Assembly (NCBI RefSeq): GCF_030812875.1
Contig: NZ_JAUSTN010000002.1
Location: forward strand, 62,001 to 126,000
From: Peptoniphilus_B koenoeneniae
GTDB lineage: Bacteria; Bacillota; Clostridia; Tissierellales; Peptoniphilaceae
Reading direction: 5' to 3'
DNA length: 64,000 nucleotides
The notes below the pieces were generated by a model, which saw nothing but the letters and a program-made list of their open reading frames with translations, searched no databases and was not told where the DNA came from. Positions 33,335 through 41,445 of this stretch are shown here, in pieces. A program made the translations under genes and the position numbers. Positions within the stretch are counted from its first letter, which is position 1, and every line of letters begins with the position of its first letter.

Positions 33335-34021
33335 TTACTGAACCTTTACATCCGGATTTTTCTCACCGAACTTTTCTTTCAGCGCTTCACAGATCTCACC
33401 GCGCGCTTTTCCCTTCTTCTCCATGTTCTTGATCGTCTTATATGCGGCAAACAGTGTGGATGGCCCAATTTCAGAGCTGAAATAACCGATTCCCTGATTC
33501 CAGGCCAGAAGTTCAAACACATCATCAAGTGCTGCACTGTCTAATCCGTGGATATATGCCTTTACCAGTTCTCTTGTCGCCTGACGCATCCTGCCGGCAC
33601 CGACTGCATTTGTCAGCGAAAGAAGCAGACGCATCTCATAAGGCAGATGTCTCTTGTTGTCATTCCAGGTCAAATCCCAGAATTCAACCGCTACCTTTCC
33701 CAGCCCTTCATCAATCAGCGGCATATTTGTAAGCGCTGCCGGTCTCATCGGAATATCCTTCTCTTCCTGCTTCACAATCGTCCTGTAAAAATAGGCATGA
33801 AACTCCGTATCACCTGTCTGCTCTGTATGATGCTCATAACCGAGATCTTCCATCACCTCATAAAGTGGGATCGGATCAAAGCTCTGCACAACCTCAAGCC
33901 CCTGTCCAACCGAGAGTCCCATTGCCTGTTTCTTAAGTCCTTGGAAGAAATTGCCCTGGATTCCTCTTACGTCAACTGTCTTAAATTCCGCTGTTTTATC
34001 TTTCCAATCTGAATAACTCAT
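33335..34021 (-). CDS. DUF2249 domain protein with helical C-terminal half
   Basis: 228 residues. The N-terminal ~80 residues fit DUF2249 (DVRGIQGNFFQGL, SFDPIPLYEVMEDLGYEHH). The C-terminal half is helical, with TNAVGAGRMRQATRELVKA and ELLAWNQGIGYFSSEIGP, reminiscent of the carboxymuconolactone-decarboxylase/AhpD fold but lacking its CxxC. First gene of the operon DUF2249-DUF1858-cupin-(ferredoxin)-hcp. An 18-bp palindrome lies 56 nt upstream. Probably part of the nitrosative-stress response; the activity is unknown. Confidence 0.8.
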   Translation of the reverse strand: MSYSDWKDKTAEFKTVDVRGIQGNFFQGLKKQAMGLSVGQGLEVVQSFDPIPLYEVMEDLGYEHHTEQTGDTEFHAYFYRTIVKQEEKDIPMRPAALTNMPLIDEGLGKVAVEFWDLTWNDNKRHLPYEMRLLLSLTNAVGAGRMRQATRELVKAYIHGLDSAALDDVFELLAWNQGIGYFSSEIGPSTLFAAYKTIKNMEKKGKARGEICEALKEKFGEKNPDVKVQ

Positions 34022-34076
34022 AATGATACCTCCTGTTTTCTTTTATACTTAGACTAACATTTTTATTGAATCTTGT

Positions 34077-34094
34077 ATGTGGTTCAAACCACAT
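34077..34094. promoter_or_regulatory. 18-bp palindromic operator, copy 1
   Basis: ATGTGGTT-CA-AACCACAT, perfect 8-bp arms, in the promoter region of the DUF2249...hcp operon. The same arms recur at 34970-34987, the only other copy I found. The size and symmetry suit the Crp/Fnr-type regulator encoded at 35011. Confidence 0.85.
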
Positions 34095-34095
34095 T

Positions 34096-34914
34096 TTAAC
34101 CCAAAATTTTTCCGTCCCTCGAAATGGTCACAACCTGCCACGGGATGAATTTCCCGCTGTTACGCAGAGCGTTTTCCGCCGCCCTCTGAAGGCCTCCACA
34201 GCATGGAACTTCCATGCGGACGATGGTCACACTCTTGACATCATTTTTCGCTATGATCTCAGTCAGCTTTTCGGAATAGTCGATATCATCCAGCTTAGGG
34301 CATCCGATCAACGTGATCTTTCCCTTCATGAAATCCTCATGCATATTGGCATAAGCATATGCTGTGCAATCTGCCGCAATCAAGAGCTTCGCTCCGTCAT
34401 AGAATGGCGCCTGTGTCGGAAGAAGCTTGATCTGGCAAGGCCACTGATTCAGCCTTGAGACCGGCTTTGAAATAACCGCCTGCTGAATGTTTTCCCTGTT
34501 TTCAAGGGCCTCCTCTTCGCGCTTCATCTGCATCGCCCTCGACCCCGGGCATCCACCGTGAGGCATTGACCCGCCTTCCTGCAAATGCTTCATCATTGCC
34601 GCTCTACGTTCTTCTTCATTTTCGATCTTCATGATTTCTTCTGTAGTCACCTTATCTTCCTCCGACTTCTTAATCTTCTGCATCTGAGCTGCCTTAACAG
34701 CCGCTTCGTCATATGCTGGTGCTTCCCGCTCCTCAAAGGTGATCGCACCCGTTGGGCAGCCCGGCAGACAATCGCCAAATCCGTCGCAATAATTTTCCCG
34801 TACAAGCTTTGCCTTACCGTTAATCATGTCAATCGCACCCTCATGGCACGCAGTCGCGCAAAGTCCGCAGCCGTTGCATTTTTCTTCGTCTATGTGGATT
34901 ATTTTTCTAATCAT
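34096..34914 (-). CDS. 4Fe-4S ferredoxin-type protein with extended C-terminus
   Basis: 272 residues. An N-terminal pair of 4Fe-4S motifs (CNGCGLCATACHEG and CDGFGDCLPGCPTG) binds two clusters. A charged helical linker holds GGCPGSRAM. The C-terminal domain has WPCQIKLLPTQAPFY, AADCTAYAYA, GCPKLDD and MEVPCCGG, giving further cysteines. It may supply electrons to Hcp or sense redox state (inference from context). Transcribed divergently from the regulator, with operator copy 2 between them. Confidence 0.85.
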   Translation of the reverse strand: MIRKIIHIDEEKCNGCGLCATACHEGAIDMINGKAKLVRENYCDGFGDCLPGCPTGAITFEEREAPAYDEAAVKAAQMQKIKKSEEDKVTTEEIMKIENEEERRAAMMKHLQEGGSMPHGGCPGSRAMQMKREEEALENRENIQQAVISKPVSRLNQWPCQIKLLPTQAPFYDGAKLLIAADCTAYAYANMHEDFMKGKITLIGCPKLDDIDYSEKLTEIIAKNDVKSVTIVRMEVPCCGGLQRAAENALRNSGKFIPWQVVTISRDGKILG

Positions 34915-34969
34915 CTCAATATCCTCCTTGCCTTCTTGATGTCAGTATAGTATACTTTCATACATAAGT

Positions 34970-34987
34970 ATGTGGTTTGAACCACAT
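34970..34987. promoter_or_regulatory. 18-bp palindromic operator, copy 2
   Basis: ATGTGGTT-TG-AACCACAT, same arms as copy 1. It sits between the divergent ferredoxin-type gene and the regulator gene, so it can control both. Confidence 0.85.
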
Positions 34988-35010
34988 TTTGAAAAGAAAA
35001 GAGATTTTTT

Positions 35011-35664
35011 ATGAATGACGATTTATTAAAAAAAAGTATCCTGTTTAAAGACATGACAGACACCGAACGGAATGAATGCCTTCTGACACTCAATGCACAC
35101 AGAAAATCATATAAAAAAGGAAACGCCATCCTTCACGCCGGAGATCTTACGGATCAGATGGGGATGGTGCTCTCCGGCAGCGTAACCATAGAGAGCAACG
35201 ATATGTGGGGTAACCGTACCATCCTAAGCCACGTAGGGTCAGGACAATTTTTTGCTGAAACCTATGCCCTGCTTACAGAAGAAGTTATGCTTGTAGATGT
35301 TATGGCAAACGAAAATTGCCAGATTCTCTTCATCCATATCGGTGATCTGATCTCAAATATGCAAAATGCAGTCTGGTCCCATAAACTATATAGAAATCTT
35401 TTGATGATATCATCACTTAAAAATCTGACGCTCTCCGGCCGCAGCTTTCACACTGCACCGAAAAGCGCCAGAGGGCGGATCCTTGCATATTTAAATACCG
35501 TATCACTGCAGAAACGCTCCACGGAATTTGATATTCCATTTGACCGACAGCAGCTGGCCAATTACCTGAATCTTGAACGCACAAACATGTCTAAGGAACT
35601 GACACGAATGCGAAGAGAAGGGATCATCGAATGCAGGAAGAACCATTTTAATCTTCTTAAATAA
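35011..35664 (+). CDS. Crp/Fnr family regulator of the Hcp island (HcpR-like by context)
   Basis: 217 residues. N-terminal beta roll (HAGDLTDQMGMVLSGSVTIE, SGQFFAETYALL) and C-terminal Crp-type HTH (DRQQLANYLNLERTNMSKELTRMRREGII). There is no N-terminal FNR cysteine cluster. It is GC-rich like the rest of the island. Two identical palindromes mark its own promoter region and that of the hcp operon, so it very likely activates both. The name HcpR-like rests on context only. Confidence 0.88.
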   Translation: MNDDLLKKSILFKDMTDTERNECLLTLNAHRKSYKKGNAILHAGDLTDQMGMVLSGSVTIESNDMWGNRTILSHVGSGQFFAETYALLTEEVMLVDVMANENCQILFIHIGDLISNMQNAVWSHKLYRNLLMISSLKNLTLSGRSFHTAPKSARGRILAYLNTVSLQKRSTEFDIPFDRQQLANYLNLERTNMSKELTRMRREGIIECRKNHFNLLK

Positions 35665-35703
35665 ATGGAGATTATCTCATTCTCCCATTTATAATTAAAT
35701 TCT

Positions 35704-35723
35704 AAAATCCTTTGAAATCAACA
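35704..35723. repeat. att-like near-direct repeat, left copy
   Basis: AAAATCCTTTGAAATCAACA resembles GAAATCCCTTGAAATCAATG at 41255-41274 in the same orientation, with most positions identical. The pair brackets the 35.7-41.3 kb segment. Could be remnants of attachment sites; could be chance. Confidence 0.35.
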
Positions 35724-35888
35724 TTTATTTCCTATTTCACATAACTCTTGACATCCAGCATGCGCACCCCACGTGGCTTGAGTGGTCAGTATAGATAAAT
35801 TTTGAAAATTTTCAAAAGCCTCGTATGTGGGAATATATTAATCAATACGTATCTTATAATACATTATATCATTCTGGAGCAAAGAAAG

Positions 35889-35918
35889 AAAAAACAGCCC
35901 TACAAAAGAGCTGTTTAA
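35889..35918 (-). terminator. Terminator of the ABC/FtsX cassette
   Basis: AAACAGC / GCTGTTT stem with an 11-nt loop and a T-run on the minus strand, past the small membrane gene remnant. Confidence 0.75.
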
Positions 35919-35930
35919 ATTATTATTTTC

Positions 35931-36226
35931 TTAGTCTAGTCGCATTACTTTTATTAGATGACCTAAAAGCATTGCTATAGGAAGTAATAAGATTAACAGA
36001 ATATTCAAGACTATAAATAACTTATCCTTTTCCTTTAGCCAAAATATTAAACCTATTAGTCCAATAATTGGGCAAACAAACATTTATGCAAGGCCAGTTG
36101 GTCTTAGATTTGTAAAGCCTCCAAATATATCTACTGGAAGTAGGTAGGAAATCACAAATATTACAAGTCCAAGTAGAAATATCTTCTTGCTTAATTTCTG
36201 TTTAATAGATACTCCTATTTCTTTGA
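35931..36226 (-). pseudogene. Small membrane protein gene with an in-frame stop
   Basis: Downstream of the FtsX gene one minus-strand frame reads as a small protein with about three membrane helices (IFLLGLVIFVISYLLP, then IIGLIGLIFWL and LNILLILLLPIAMLL). A TAA at 36086-36084 interrupts it directly before an ATG (36083), and no normal start codon is present at the 5' end. Either it is decayed, or only a 50-residue product from ATG 36083 is made. Family not recognised. Confidence 0.6.
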
Positions 36227-36228
36227 AA

Positions 36229-38664
36229 TTATTCTGTTCTAATCAAATCAATAGTTGGTCTGTCTAAAATTCTCTTTAAGGAAAAATGATAGATGATTAG
36301 GTTAATACCATAGACAACTAGTGAGAATCCTAAGAAACTTTTGTAGTCATAATATTTTATTAAAGTACACATTCTTAAACTAGTAGCGATTAATGATATT
36401 ACAAACATAACACCTAAACTCACCATAATAGAAATTATAAAGGACTTTATCTGCTCTCCAATAAACTCCTTTTGATAAATACCCTTTAACTCATCTACGT
36501 CCATTCCACAAGAGTAAAGACTTCCGATTTCTTTTTTTCTGCTCATGAGACTTAAATTAATGGATGAGTAGCCGTTGGTAATATTTAGTACAAAGATGAT
36601 TGATGCAATTCCTATTACAATTTTTATTAGACTTTTCAAATCATTGTATCTATTTTTTTCACTTTCTTCACCTGTTGTAATATTAAAGCGATCCTCCGGT
36701 GAGATTTTACTTCTAATCATGGATTCTACATATTCTTTTACATCTTTCGTATCAGAATCTTTTACCTTCATATTTAAAGTATAGGCATAATTTGTGTATT
36801 TCTCATCACCTGCTTCTTCCATAAGTTTAAAATAAGTGTCAAAATCTGTATAAACTTTTACATCAAAAGGCATTGTTCTCGACTTATATTTTCCCAAATC
36901 TGTTATTGTCTTTGAAATTTTAATAGTCTTCTTATAATCATTTGCAAAGTTAATATCTAAAGTCTGTGGATTTTCAAAATATGGAATTCTCTTTGCCTTG
37001 GCTATTGGAATAGAAGAATCTTCTTGAATTGTATTGTAGAGGATAAATTCACCCTTCTTTCCTCCAAGTTCTCTTAAGTCTTTTTCTTCCAAGGCGATGA
37101 TAAACCCATCAATACCCTCTTCCTTATATTTTTTAATATTCTTTCTAGCTTCCTCATCTAAACCAGCTGCCTTTGCTTCTTTTGAAAATTCGTTTGTATT
37201 TTCCACTTGAACATATTTATCTTTTGAAATATAAGACTTGTCGTTAGGAATTTTATCTACAATTTTTTTTAATATTTTTGGTACTTGGTTGTTTTCGCTA
37301 AAATAGTACACGGAAAAATTATAACCAGCATCGTAACGTGAAAAATCTCTGTAGTAACTTGAGATACCTATGATGATTATAAATACTGAAATGATGATTA
37401 TCCCTATTGCAGAAATATATCTCTGTGATTTTATTGAAGCTAAGTTGTTGAGTTTTAATTCCTTCCAAAAATCTTTGGCTCTTTTCTTCTTTGATTTTGA
37501 AAAATCTATATTCCCTCTTATGCCATCTATAATATTTATTTTAGAAATCTTTTTCGCAGGAGATTTAATGGCTAGTGCCACAATGATAAAAGAAACTAAA
37601 ATTATCGCCAAACTTAATAAGGGATTAAATTTTATAACTTCAAAGGCACTTACTCCTTCACCTTTTGTTATGTTTTTATACAAACAATACATAAAGAAAA
37701 ATCCTGCAATATGTCCTAAAATTATTGGAATTGCAGTTGTAATAAGTCCTTCCTTTAGAAGTAAGAGATGAATTTGTCCATTGGTAGATCCTATGGACTT
37801 GTAAATGGAAAGCTCTCTAATCTTCCTAAGCCCCCAAACCCAAAAGATGTTTTTTATAAAAAACACAAAGATTGCTACACATCCAAGGACTGATAGAACA
37901 AGAACAGCCTGGCTCATTATATTTTGTAAGGGTTCGTTTTCTACTCCGTAATAGTTTATAAGACTTTCAGAAAATTCTAAAGTAACTTTTTTGCCCAAAG
38001 TCTGATTGATTTCTGCTTGAATTTTATCTCTATTTTTGTAAGCTTCTTCAAATGAATGAAATTTTACAAAAGTCCTGAAGCTGGTCATTTTATCTTGTAG
38101 TCCAAGAGCAAAACTTAGTTTACTGTACTTGTTGTAGACATCTCCGTAAACACCGACTAAAGTGAATTTTTTAAAACCTTGGCTCTTAAATATTTCCCTG
38201 CCAGTATTTGCACTTGTAGGTCCTATCTCTTCGCCATCTAAAAACCTTTTTCCCAAATCAAGTTCTATCTTGTCGCCGATTTTAAGTTTATTTTTCTTTA
38301 CAAGGCTTTCAGATAAAACAATTTCGTCTTCCTTTTCAGCAAATCTGCCGTGGGTAAGTCTTGAATACTCTCTCATCTTATTGATTGCTTCGTCTTGGTA
38401 GTTTATAACGACTAAATCGTCAGCAAGTTTTCCGTTGTCAGGATTAAGAGACATTTTTCCGACCAAGTCTATATCTTCAATGGACTTTAACTTTTCAACA
38501 TCTTCATTTGAAAGTTCTTCTTTAATCTCTCCATGATAAAAGCTTGAAGCCATGTAATAACCATAGTTAGCCCTCATATTTGTATATCCGTAATAAAAAA
38601 TTACGGTGAAAAACAAACTTACAATAAATAAGGAAATGAAAATAGGAAAATTCTTCTTATTCAT
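36229..38664 (-). CDS. FtsX-like ABC transporter permease
   Basis: About 811 residues from ATG 38664 (AGGAG 9 nt upstream; ATG 38673 touches the ribosome site). One membrane helix lies at the N-terminus, a large extracytoplasmic part near 35-255, three helices near 265-375, a second extracytoplasmic part and a last FtsX-type helix set near 690-800 (SLMSRKKEIGSLYSCGMD). Relatives export peptides or lipids or give resistance to antimicrobial peptides. Overlaps the ATPase stop by 8 nt. Confidence 0.88.
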   Translation of the reverse strand: MNKKNFPIFISLFIVSLFFTVIFYYGYTNMRANYGYYMASSFYHGEIKEELSNEDVEKLKSIEDIDLVGKMSLNPDNGKLADDLVVINYQDEAINKMREYSRLTHGRFAEKEDEIVLSESLVKKNKLKIGDKIELDLGKRFLDGEEIGPTSANTGREIFKSQGFKKFTLVGVYGDVYNKYSKLSFALGLQDKMTSFRTFVKFHSFEEAYKNRDKIQAEINQTLGKKVTLEFSESLINYYGVENEPLQNIMSQAVLVLSVLGCVAIFVFFIKNIFWVWGLRKIRELSIYKSIGSTNGQIHLLLLKEGLITTAIPIILGHIAGFFFMYCLYKNITKGEGVSAFEVIKFNPLLSLAIILVSFIIVALAIKSPAKKISKINIIDGIRGNIDFSKSKKKRAKDFWKELKLNNLASIKSQRYISAIGIIIISVFIIIIGISSYYRDFSRYDAGYNFSVYYFSENNQVPKILKKIVDKIPNDKSYISKDKYVQVENTNEFSKEAKAAGLDEEARKNIKKYKEEGIDGFIIALEEKDLRELGGKKGEFILYNTIQEDSSIPIAKAKRIPYFENPQTLDINFANDYKKTIKISKTITDLGKYKSRTMPFDVKVYTDFDTYFKLMEEAGDEKYTNYAYTLNMKVKDSDTKDVKEYVESMIRSKISPEDRFNITTGEESEKNRYNDLKSLIKIVIGIASIIFVLNITNGYSSINLSLMSRKKEIGSLYSCGMDVDELKGIYQKEFIGEQIKSFIISIMVSLGVMFVISLIATSLRMCTLIKYYDYKSFLGFSLVVYGINLIIYHFSLKRILDRPTIDLIRTE

Positions 38665-39337
38665 GTTTCTCATCTCCTAGGATTTTTCCATCGACTATTG
38701 TAATAATTCGATTTGCTTGTAAGGCTATTTCTTCGTCATGGGTGATTAGGATAATCGTCTGTTTTAAAGTTTTGTTAAAATATTTAAAAATTTCAATTAT
38801 TTCCTTAGAATTTTTTCTATCCAAATTTCCAGTCGGTTCATCTGCCAATATGATAGATGGATTGTAGATAAGACTTCTCGCTATGGCAACTCTCTGCTGC
38901 TGACCTCCTGATAATTCACTTGGAAAAGAGTCAAGTTTACTTTCTATACCAAGTTTTTTTACTATATCTGAAAATTCATCTTGATTTATTTTTCTTTTAT
39001 CAAGTTTTAATGGAAGTTCTATATTGTGACGAACCGTTAAGTTGGGAATCAAATTATAAAATTGATAAATTAGTCCGACTTTTCTTCTTCTAAAGTAGGC
39101 TAATTCCTTGGAAGAATACTTTGAGATGTCGTTACCATCTATATAAACCTTTCCAGAATTTGGACTATCTACTCCTCCTATGATATGTAGAAGTGTTGAT
39201 TTACCAGACCCACTTGGTCCAACAATGGCTACAAATTCTCCTCTTTCTATTGTAAGGTCAACACCGTCTAAGGCAATGACCTTAGAATTACCCTCGCCAT
39301 ATTCTTTTCTTAAATTTTCTACTTTTAAAATTTCCAT
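38657..39337 (-). CDS. ABC transporter ATP-binding protein (MacB/LolD/BceA type)
   Basis: 226 residues. Walker A GPSGSGKST, Q-loop YQFYNLIPNLTV typical of this class, signature LSGGQQQR, Walker B IILADEPTGNLD, then the switch histidine in LITHDEEIA. It energises the FtsX-type permease that follows. Located after a kinase/regulator pair, as in antibiotic-sensing modules. Confidence 0.95.
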   Translation of the reverse strand: MEILKVENLRKEYGEGNSKVIALDGVDLTIERGEFVAIVGPSGSGKSTLLHIIGGVDSPNSGKVYIDGNDISKYSSKELAYFRRRKVGLIYQFYNLIPNLTVRHNIELPLKLDKRKINQDEFSDIVKKLGIESKLDSFPSELSGGQQQRVAIARSLIYNPSIILADEPTGNLDRKNSKEIIEIFKYFNKTLKQTIILITHDEEIALQANRIITIVDGKILGDEKHE

Positions 39338-39386
39338 ACTTGCCTCCTTTTTATCTTAAAGAAAGCTTATTAAAGTAAAGTGATTT

Positions 39387-40247
39387 TTAGGTGACATTGT
39401 AAAATTTAATTTCAAATCTTGCTCCAACATCAATATTTGAAACAGAAATTTCTCCATTGTTTTTTTCGACAATTGTCTTTGCCATGGCAAGACCTATTCC
39501 AAAGCCATTTGAATCGGGGGTTTTATAAAAGCGCTTAAAGATTTTTTTAATATTTTCTTTTTCTATTCCTCCGCCATTGTCTTCAATGATTAAGCTTGTA
39601 TAGAGGGGATTTTTGTAGGATGAAACCACAATTTTGTCACAAGTTGGTCTATTATCAGCATTCTTTATAATATTAATGAGAGCTTCTGCCAGCCAATAAA
39701 AATCTCCACAAATACTATTTTTCTTTAAACTCTTCTTTATTTCTACATTGGTAGATTTTCTTAAATCTAAACTATCTAAAGCATAATCCACTAATTCATC
39801 TAAACGAATTTGTTCTTTTTTCATAAGATCTTTGTTTGCATCAAGGCTTGATAGTTTGAGTAAAATATCTGATAGAGAGTTTAATCTGATTGTTTGTCTT
39901 TTTAAAATCTCTATATCTCTACTATCTGGATAGTCCAACTCTAAATTTTCTATAGAAAAAATCATAGAAGTAATTGGAGTTTTTATCTGATGGGCAATAT
40001 CTTCTAGGTATTCTATTTGCTTTTCGCTATTTTTAGTGGTCGTCTCTTTGGCTTCTACTATTTCTATAAAAAGCTTGTAAATTTTATCCTCTAAAATTGA
40101 AAAATCATCTTGCTTCATAGGAATTTTGTAGTCCTGATTTTTCATATTTTCTATCAATTTTATGAGGTCATTTATCCTATTTTTCTTTCTTGATTCTAAA
40201 AAATAATAAAGAAGTCCCAGACTTATTATCCAAAATACATATATCAT
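39387..40247 (-). CDS. Sensor histidine kinase with one membrane helix
   Basis: 286 residues. A single N-terminal helix (residues 1-18) with no real extracellular loop, a coiled linker, then phospho-acceptor box DIAHQIKTPITSM (H near 88), NIIKNADN, DNGGGI and GFGIGLAMAK. Short sensors of this kind rely on the partner ABC transporter to detect the signal (known for intramembrane-sensing kinases). Its start abuts the regulator stop. Confidence 0.88.
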   Translation of the reverse strand: MIYVFWIISLGLLYYFLESRKKNRINDLIKLIENMKNQDYKIPMKQDDFSILEDKIYKLFIEIVEAKETTTKNSEKQIEYLEDIAHQIKTPITSMIFSIENLELDYPDSRDIEILKRQTIRLNSLSDILLKLSSLDANKDLMKKEQIRLDELVDYALDSLDLRKSTNVEIKKSLKKNSICGDFYWLAEALINIIKNADNRPTCDKIVVSSYKNPLYTSLIIEDNGGGIEKENIKKIFKRFYKTPDSNGFGIGLAMAKTIVEKNNGEISVSNIDVGARFEIKFYNVT

Positions 40248-40898
40248 CTAATCCATCCTATATCCAATTCCTCTGACAGTAGTGATAACTTCCCTATCAA
40301 GCTTTTCTCTGATTCTCTTAATAGTAGATGTGAGAGTATTGTCATTTACAAACCTATCCCTGTCTTCCCAAAACATTTCTAACAGCTGGCCTCTGGTATA
40401 AACTCGATGAGGATTTTTAATAAATAAGACTAAGATTTCATACTCAAGTGGAGTTAGCTCTATTTGCTTACCTTTAAAATAAACTTTTGATTCTTTTAAA
40501 TCTATTTTTATATCCTTGTAAGTGACTTTTTTGTCTTGAGTTAAAGGTATTGTCCTTAAAACTGCATCAATTCTTGCCCTTAATATTGCAAGAGAAAAAG
40601 GCTTTGTTAAGTAATCATCTGCTCCCTTATCAAGAGATGCAATTATAAAATCTTCATCGTTTTTTACTGTTGTTACAATGACTCTTATGTTCTTATCTTT
40701 TAACTTTTTAATCAAATGTTGACCGTCTTTATCTGGTAGATTTATATCAAGTAGTGCCACATCCATGTCTACATTCATCTTATAGCTTGCTTCGTAAAAA
40801 GATGATGCAATCTCTACTTCATAACCATTATTAACCAAATACTTTTCCATTTGTAAAGCAATTTCTTTATTATCTTCTATAATCAAAACACTCTTCAT
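40248..40898 (-). CDS. OmpR-type response regulator
   Basis: 216 residues. Receiver domain with IIEDN, DVALLDINLPDKDG (phospho-acceptor D near 51) and TKPF. Winged-helix domain with LTPLEYEIL and VRGIGYRMD. First gene of the regulator-kinase-ATPase-permease cassette and presumed activator of it. Confidence 0.92.
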   Translation of the reverse strand: MKSVLIIEDNKEIALQMEKYLVNNGYEVEIASSFYEASYKMNVDMDVALLDINLPDKDGQHLIKKLKDKNIRVIVTTVKNDEDFIIASLDKGADDYLTKPFSLAILRARIDAVLRTIPLTQDKKVTYKDIKIDLKESKVYFKGKQIELTPLEYEILVLFIKNPHRVYTRGQLLEMFWEDRDRFVNDNTLTSTIKRIREKLDREVITTVRGIGYRMD

Positions 40899-41021
40899 TC
40901 TAACCCTCTCATGTACTTACTTTGAAATCTATTAAATTAATTTGTTCTGTATCATTTGTCTATAAGCAATTTGATGCTACTATCCAATAATTACACTTAT
41001 AGTATAACATTATCACTTATA

Positions 41022-41047
41022 TTAAAAACAGACCCTTCACGGATCTG
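41022..41047 (-). terminator. Terminator of the truncated rRNA methyltransferase gene
   Basis: Minus strand CAGATCC-GTGAA-GGGTCTG (7 bp, one G-U pair) followed by TTTTTAAT. It lies just past the rlmD-like remnant, so it was probably that gene's terminator. Confidence 0.7.
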
Positions 41048-41062
41048 CTTGCTTTTAAATAT

Positions 41063-41138
41063 TTATTTTATTTTCTCAAGAAGAGAAACTGATTCTACAT
41101 GTATTGTGTATGGAAAGATATTTATAAAATAAAGTCGA
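41063..41138 (-). pseudogene. 3' remnant of a 23S rRNA (uracil-5-)-methyltransferase gene (RlmD/RumA type)
   Basis: The last codons read YFINIFPYTIHVESVSLL.. then EKIK and a stop. FPxTxHVExVxLL is the C-terminal signature of RlmD/TrmA-type tRNA/rRNA uracil methyltransferases. Upstream the frame runs into unrelated, GC-richer sequence and stops. Only some 25 residues remain, so this is a relic cut off by an insertion or deletion. Confidence 0.65.
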
Positions 41139-41275
41139 CCTTTACCCACAAAGCAAACCTTTTTATTCGATGAACTTCACGCAGCCAAGCAAAAACAAGA
41201 AAAGCCCGTCTCGTAAAGCGCACCAGGGCAGACTAACTTATGTCGCTAAATGTTGAAATCCCTTGAAATCAATGC
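41139..41275. other. Mobile-element scar between the rRNA-methyltransferase relic and tRNA-Ser
   Basis: About 135 bp with higher G+C than the surroundings. Two overlapping plus-strand tails read like gene ends: one ends ..DELHAAKQKQEKPVS and a stop, the other ..RKAHQGRLTYVAKC and a stop. I cannot name either family. The segment ends with the att-like repeat (41255-41274). Confidence 0.45.
41255..41274. repeat. att-like near-direct repeat, right copy
   Basis: GAAATCCCTTGAAATCAATG, partner of 35704-35723. Located about 55 bp from the 3' end of tRNA-Ser, a usual neighbourhood for integration. Confidence 0.35.
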
Positions 41276-41287
41276 TTTTTGGCAAGG

Positions 41288-41329
41288 AAAAAGGAAGCAC
41301 ATTTTTCTATCAAAATATGCTTCCTTTTT
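41288..41329 (-). terminator. Terminator behind tRNA-Ser
   Basis: AAAAAGGAAGCA / TGCTTCCTTTTT, a perfect 12-bp stem with an 18-nt loop, directly at the tRNA 3' end. T-rich in both directions. Confidence 0.8.
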
Positions 41330-41417
41330 TGGCGGGAAGAGGGAGATTCGAACTCCCGAGGCCCGAAAGCCCACTTGTTTTCGAGACAAGCACATTAGAC
41401 CACTCTGACATCTTCCC
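41330..41417 (-). tRNA. tRNA-Ser (anticodon CGA)
   Basis: 88 nt with CCA encoded. Acceptor stem GGGAAGA / TCTTCCC, discriminator G. Anticodon stem-loop GCTTGTCTCGAAAACAAG with anticodon CGA, a long variable arm and T-loop GTTCGAATC. The long variable arm and CGA identify serine (codon UCG). It lies 28 nt after the gatB stop on the same strand, so it is probably made from the gat operon transcript. Confidence 0.96.
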
Positions 41418-41418
41418 A

Positions 41419-41438
41419 TGTTGCAGAAATCTGCAACA
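41419..41438. other. Hairpin between gatB and tRNA-Ser
   Basis: Perfect 9-bp stem TGTTGCAGA / TCTGCAACA with a 2-nt loop and no T-run on the minus strand. It could be a processing signal or a weak terminator ahead of the tRNA. Confidence 0.5.
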
Positions 41439-41445
41439 CATTTTA

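Noticed and set aside
31034..34458. Many long plus-strand open frames opposite the Hcp island
   Set aside because: Higher G+C gives fewer chance stops. The minus strand carries clear families with ribosome sites and overlaps; the plus frames show no known motif.
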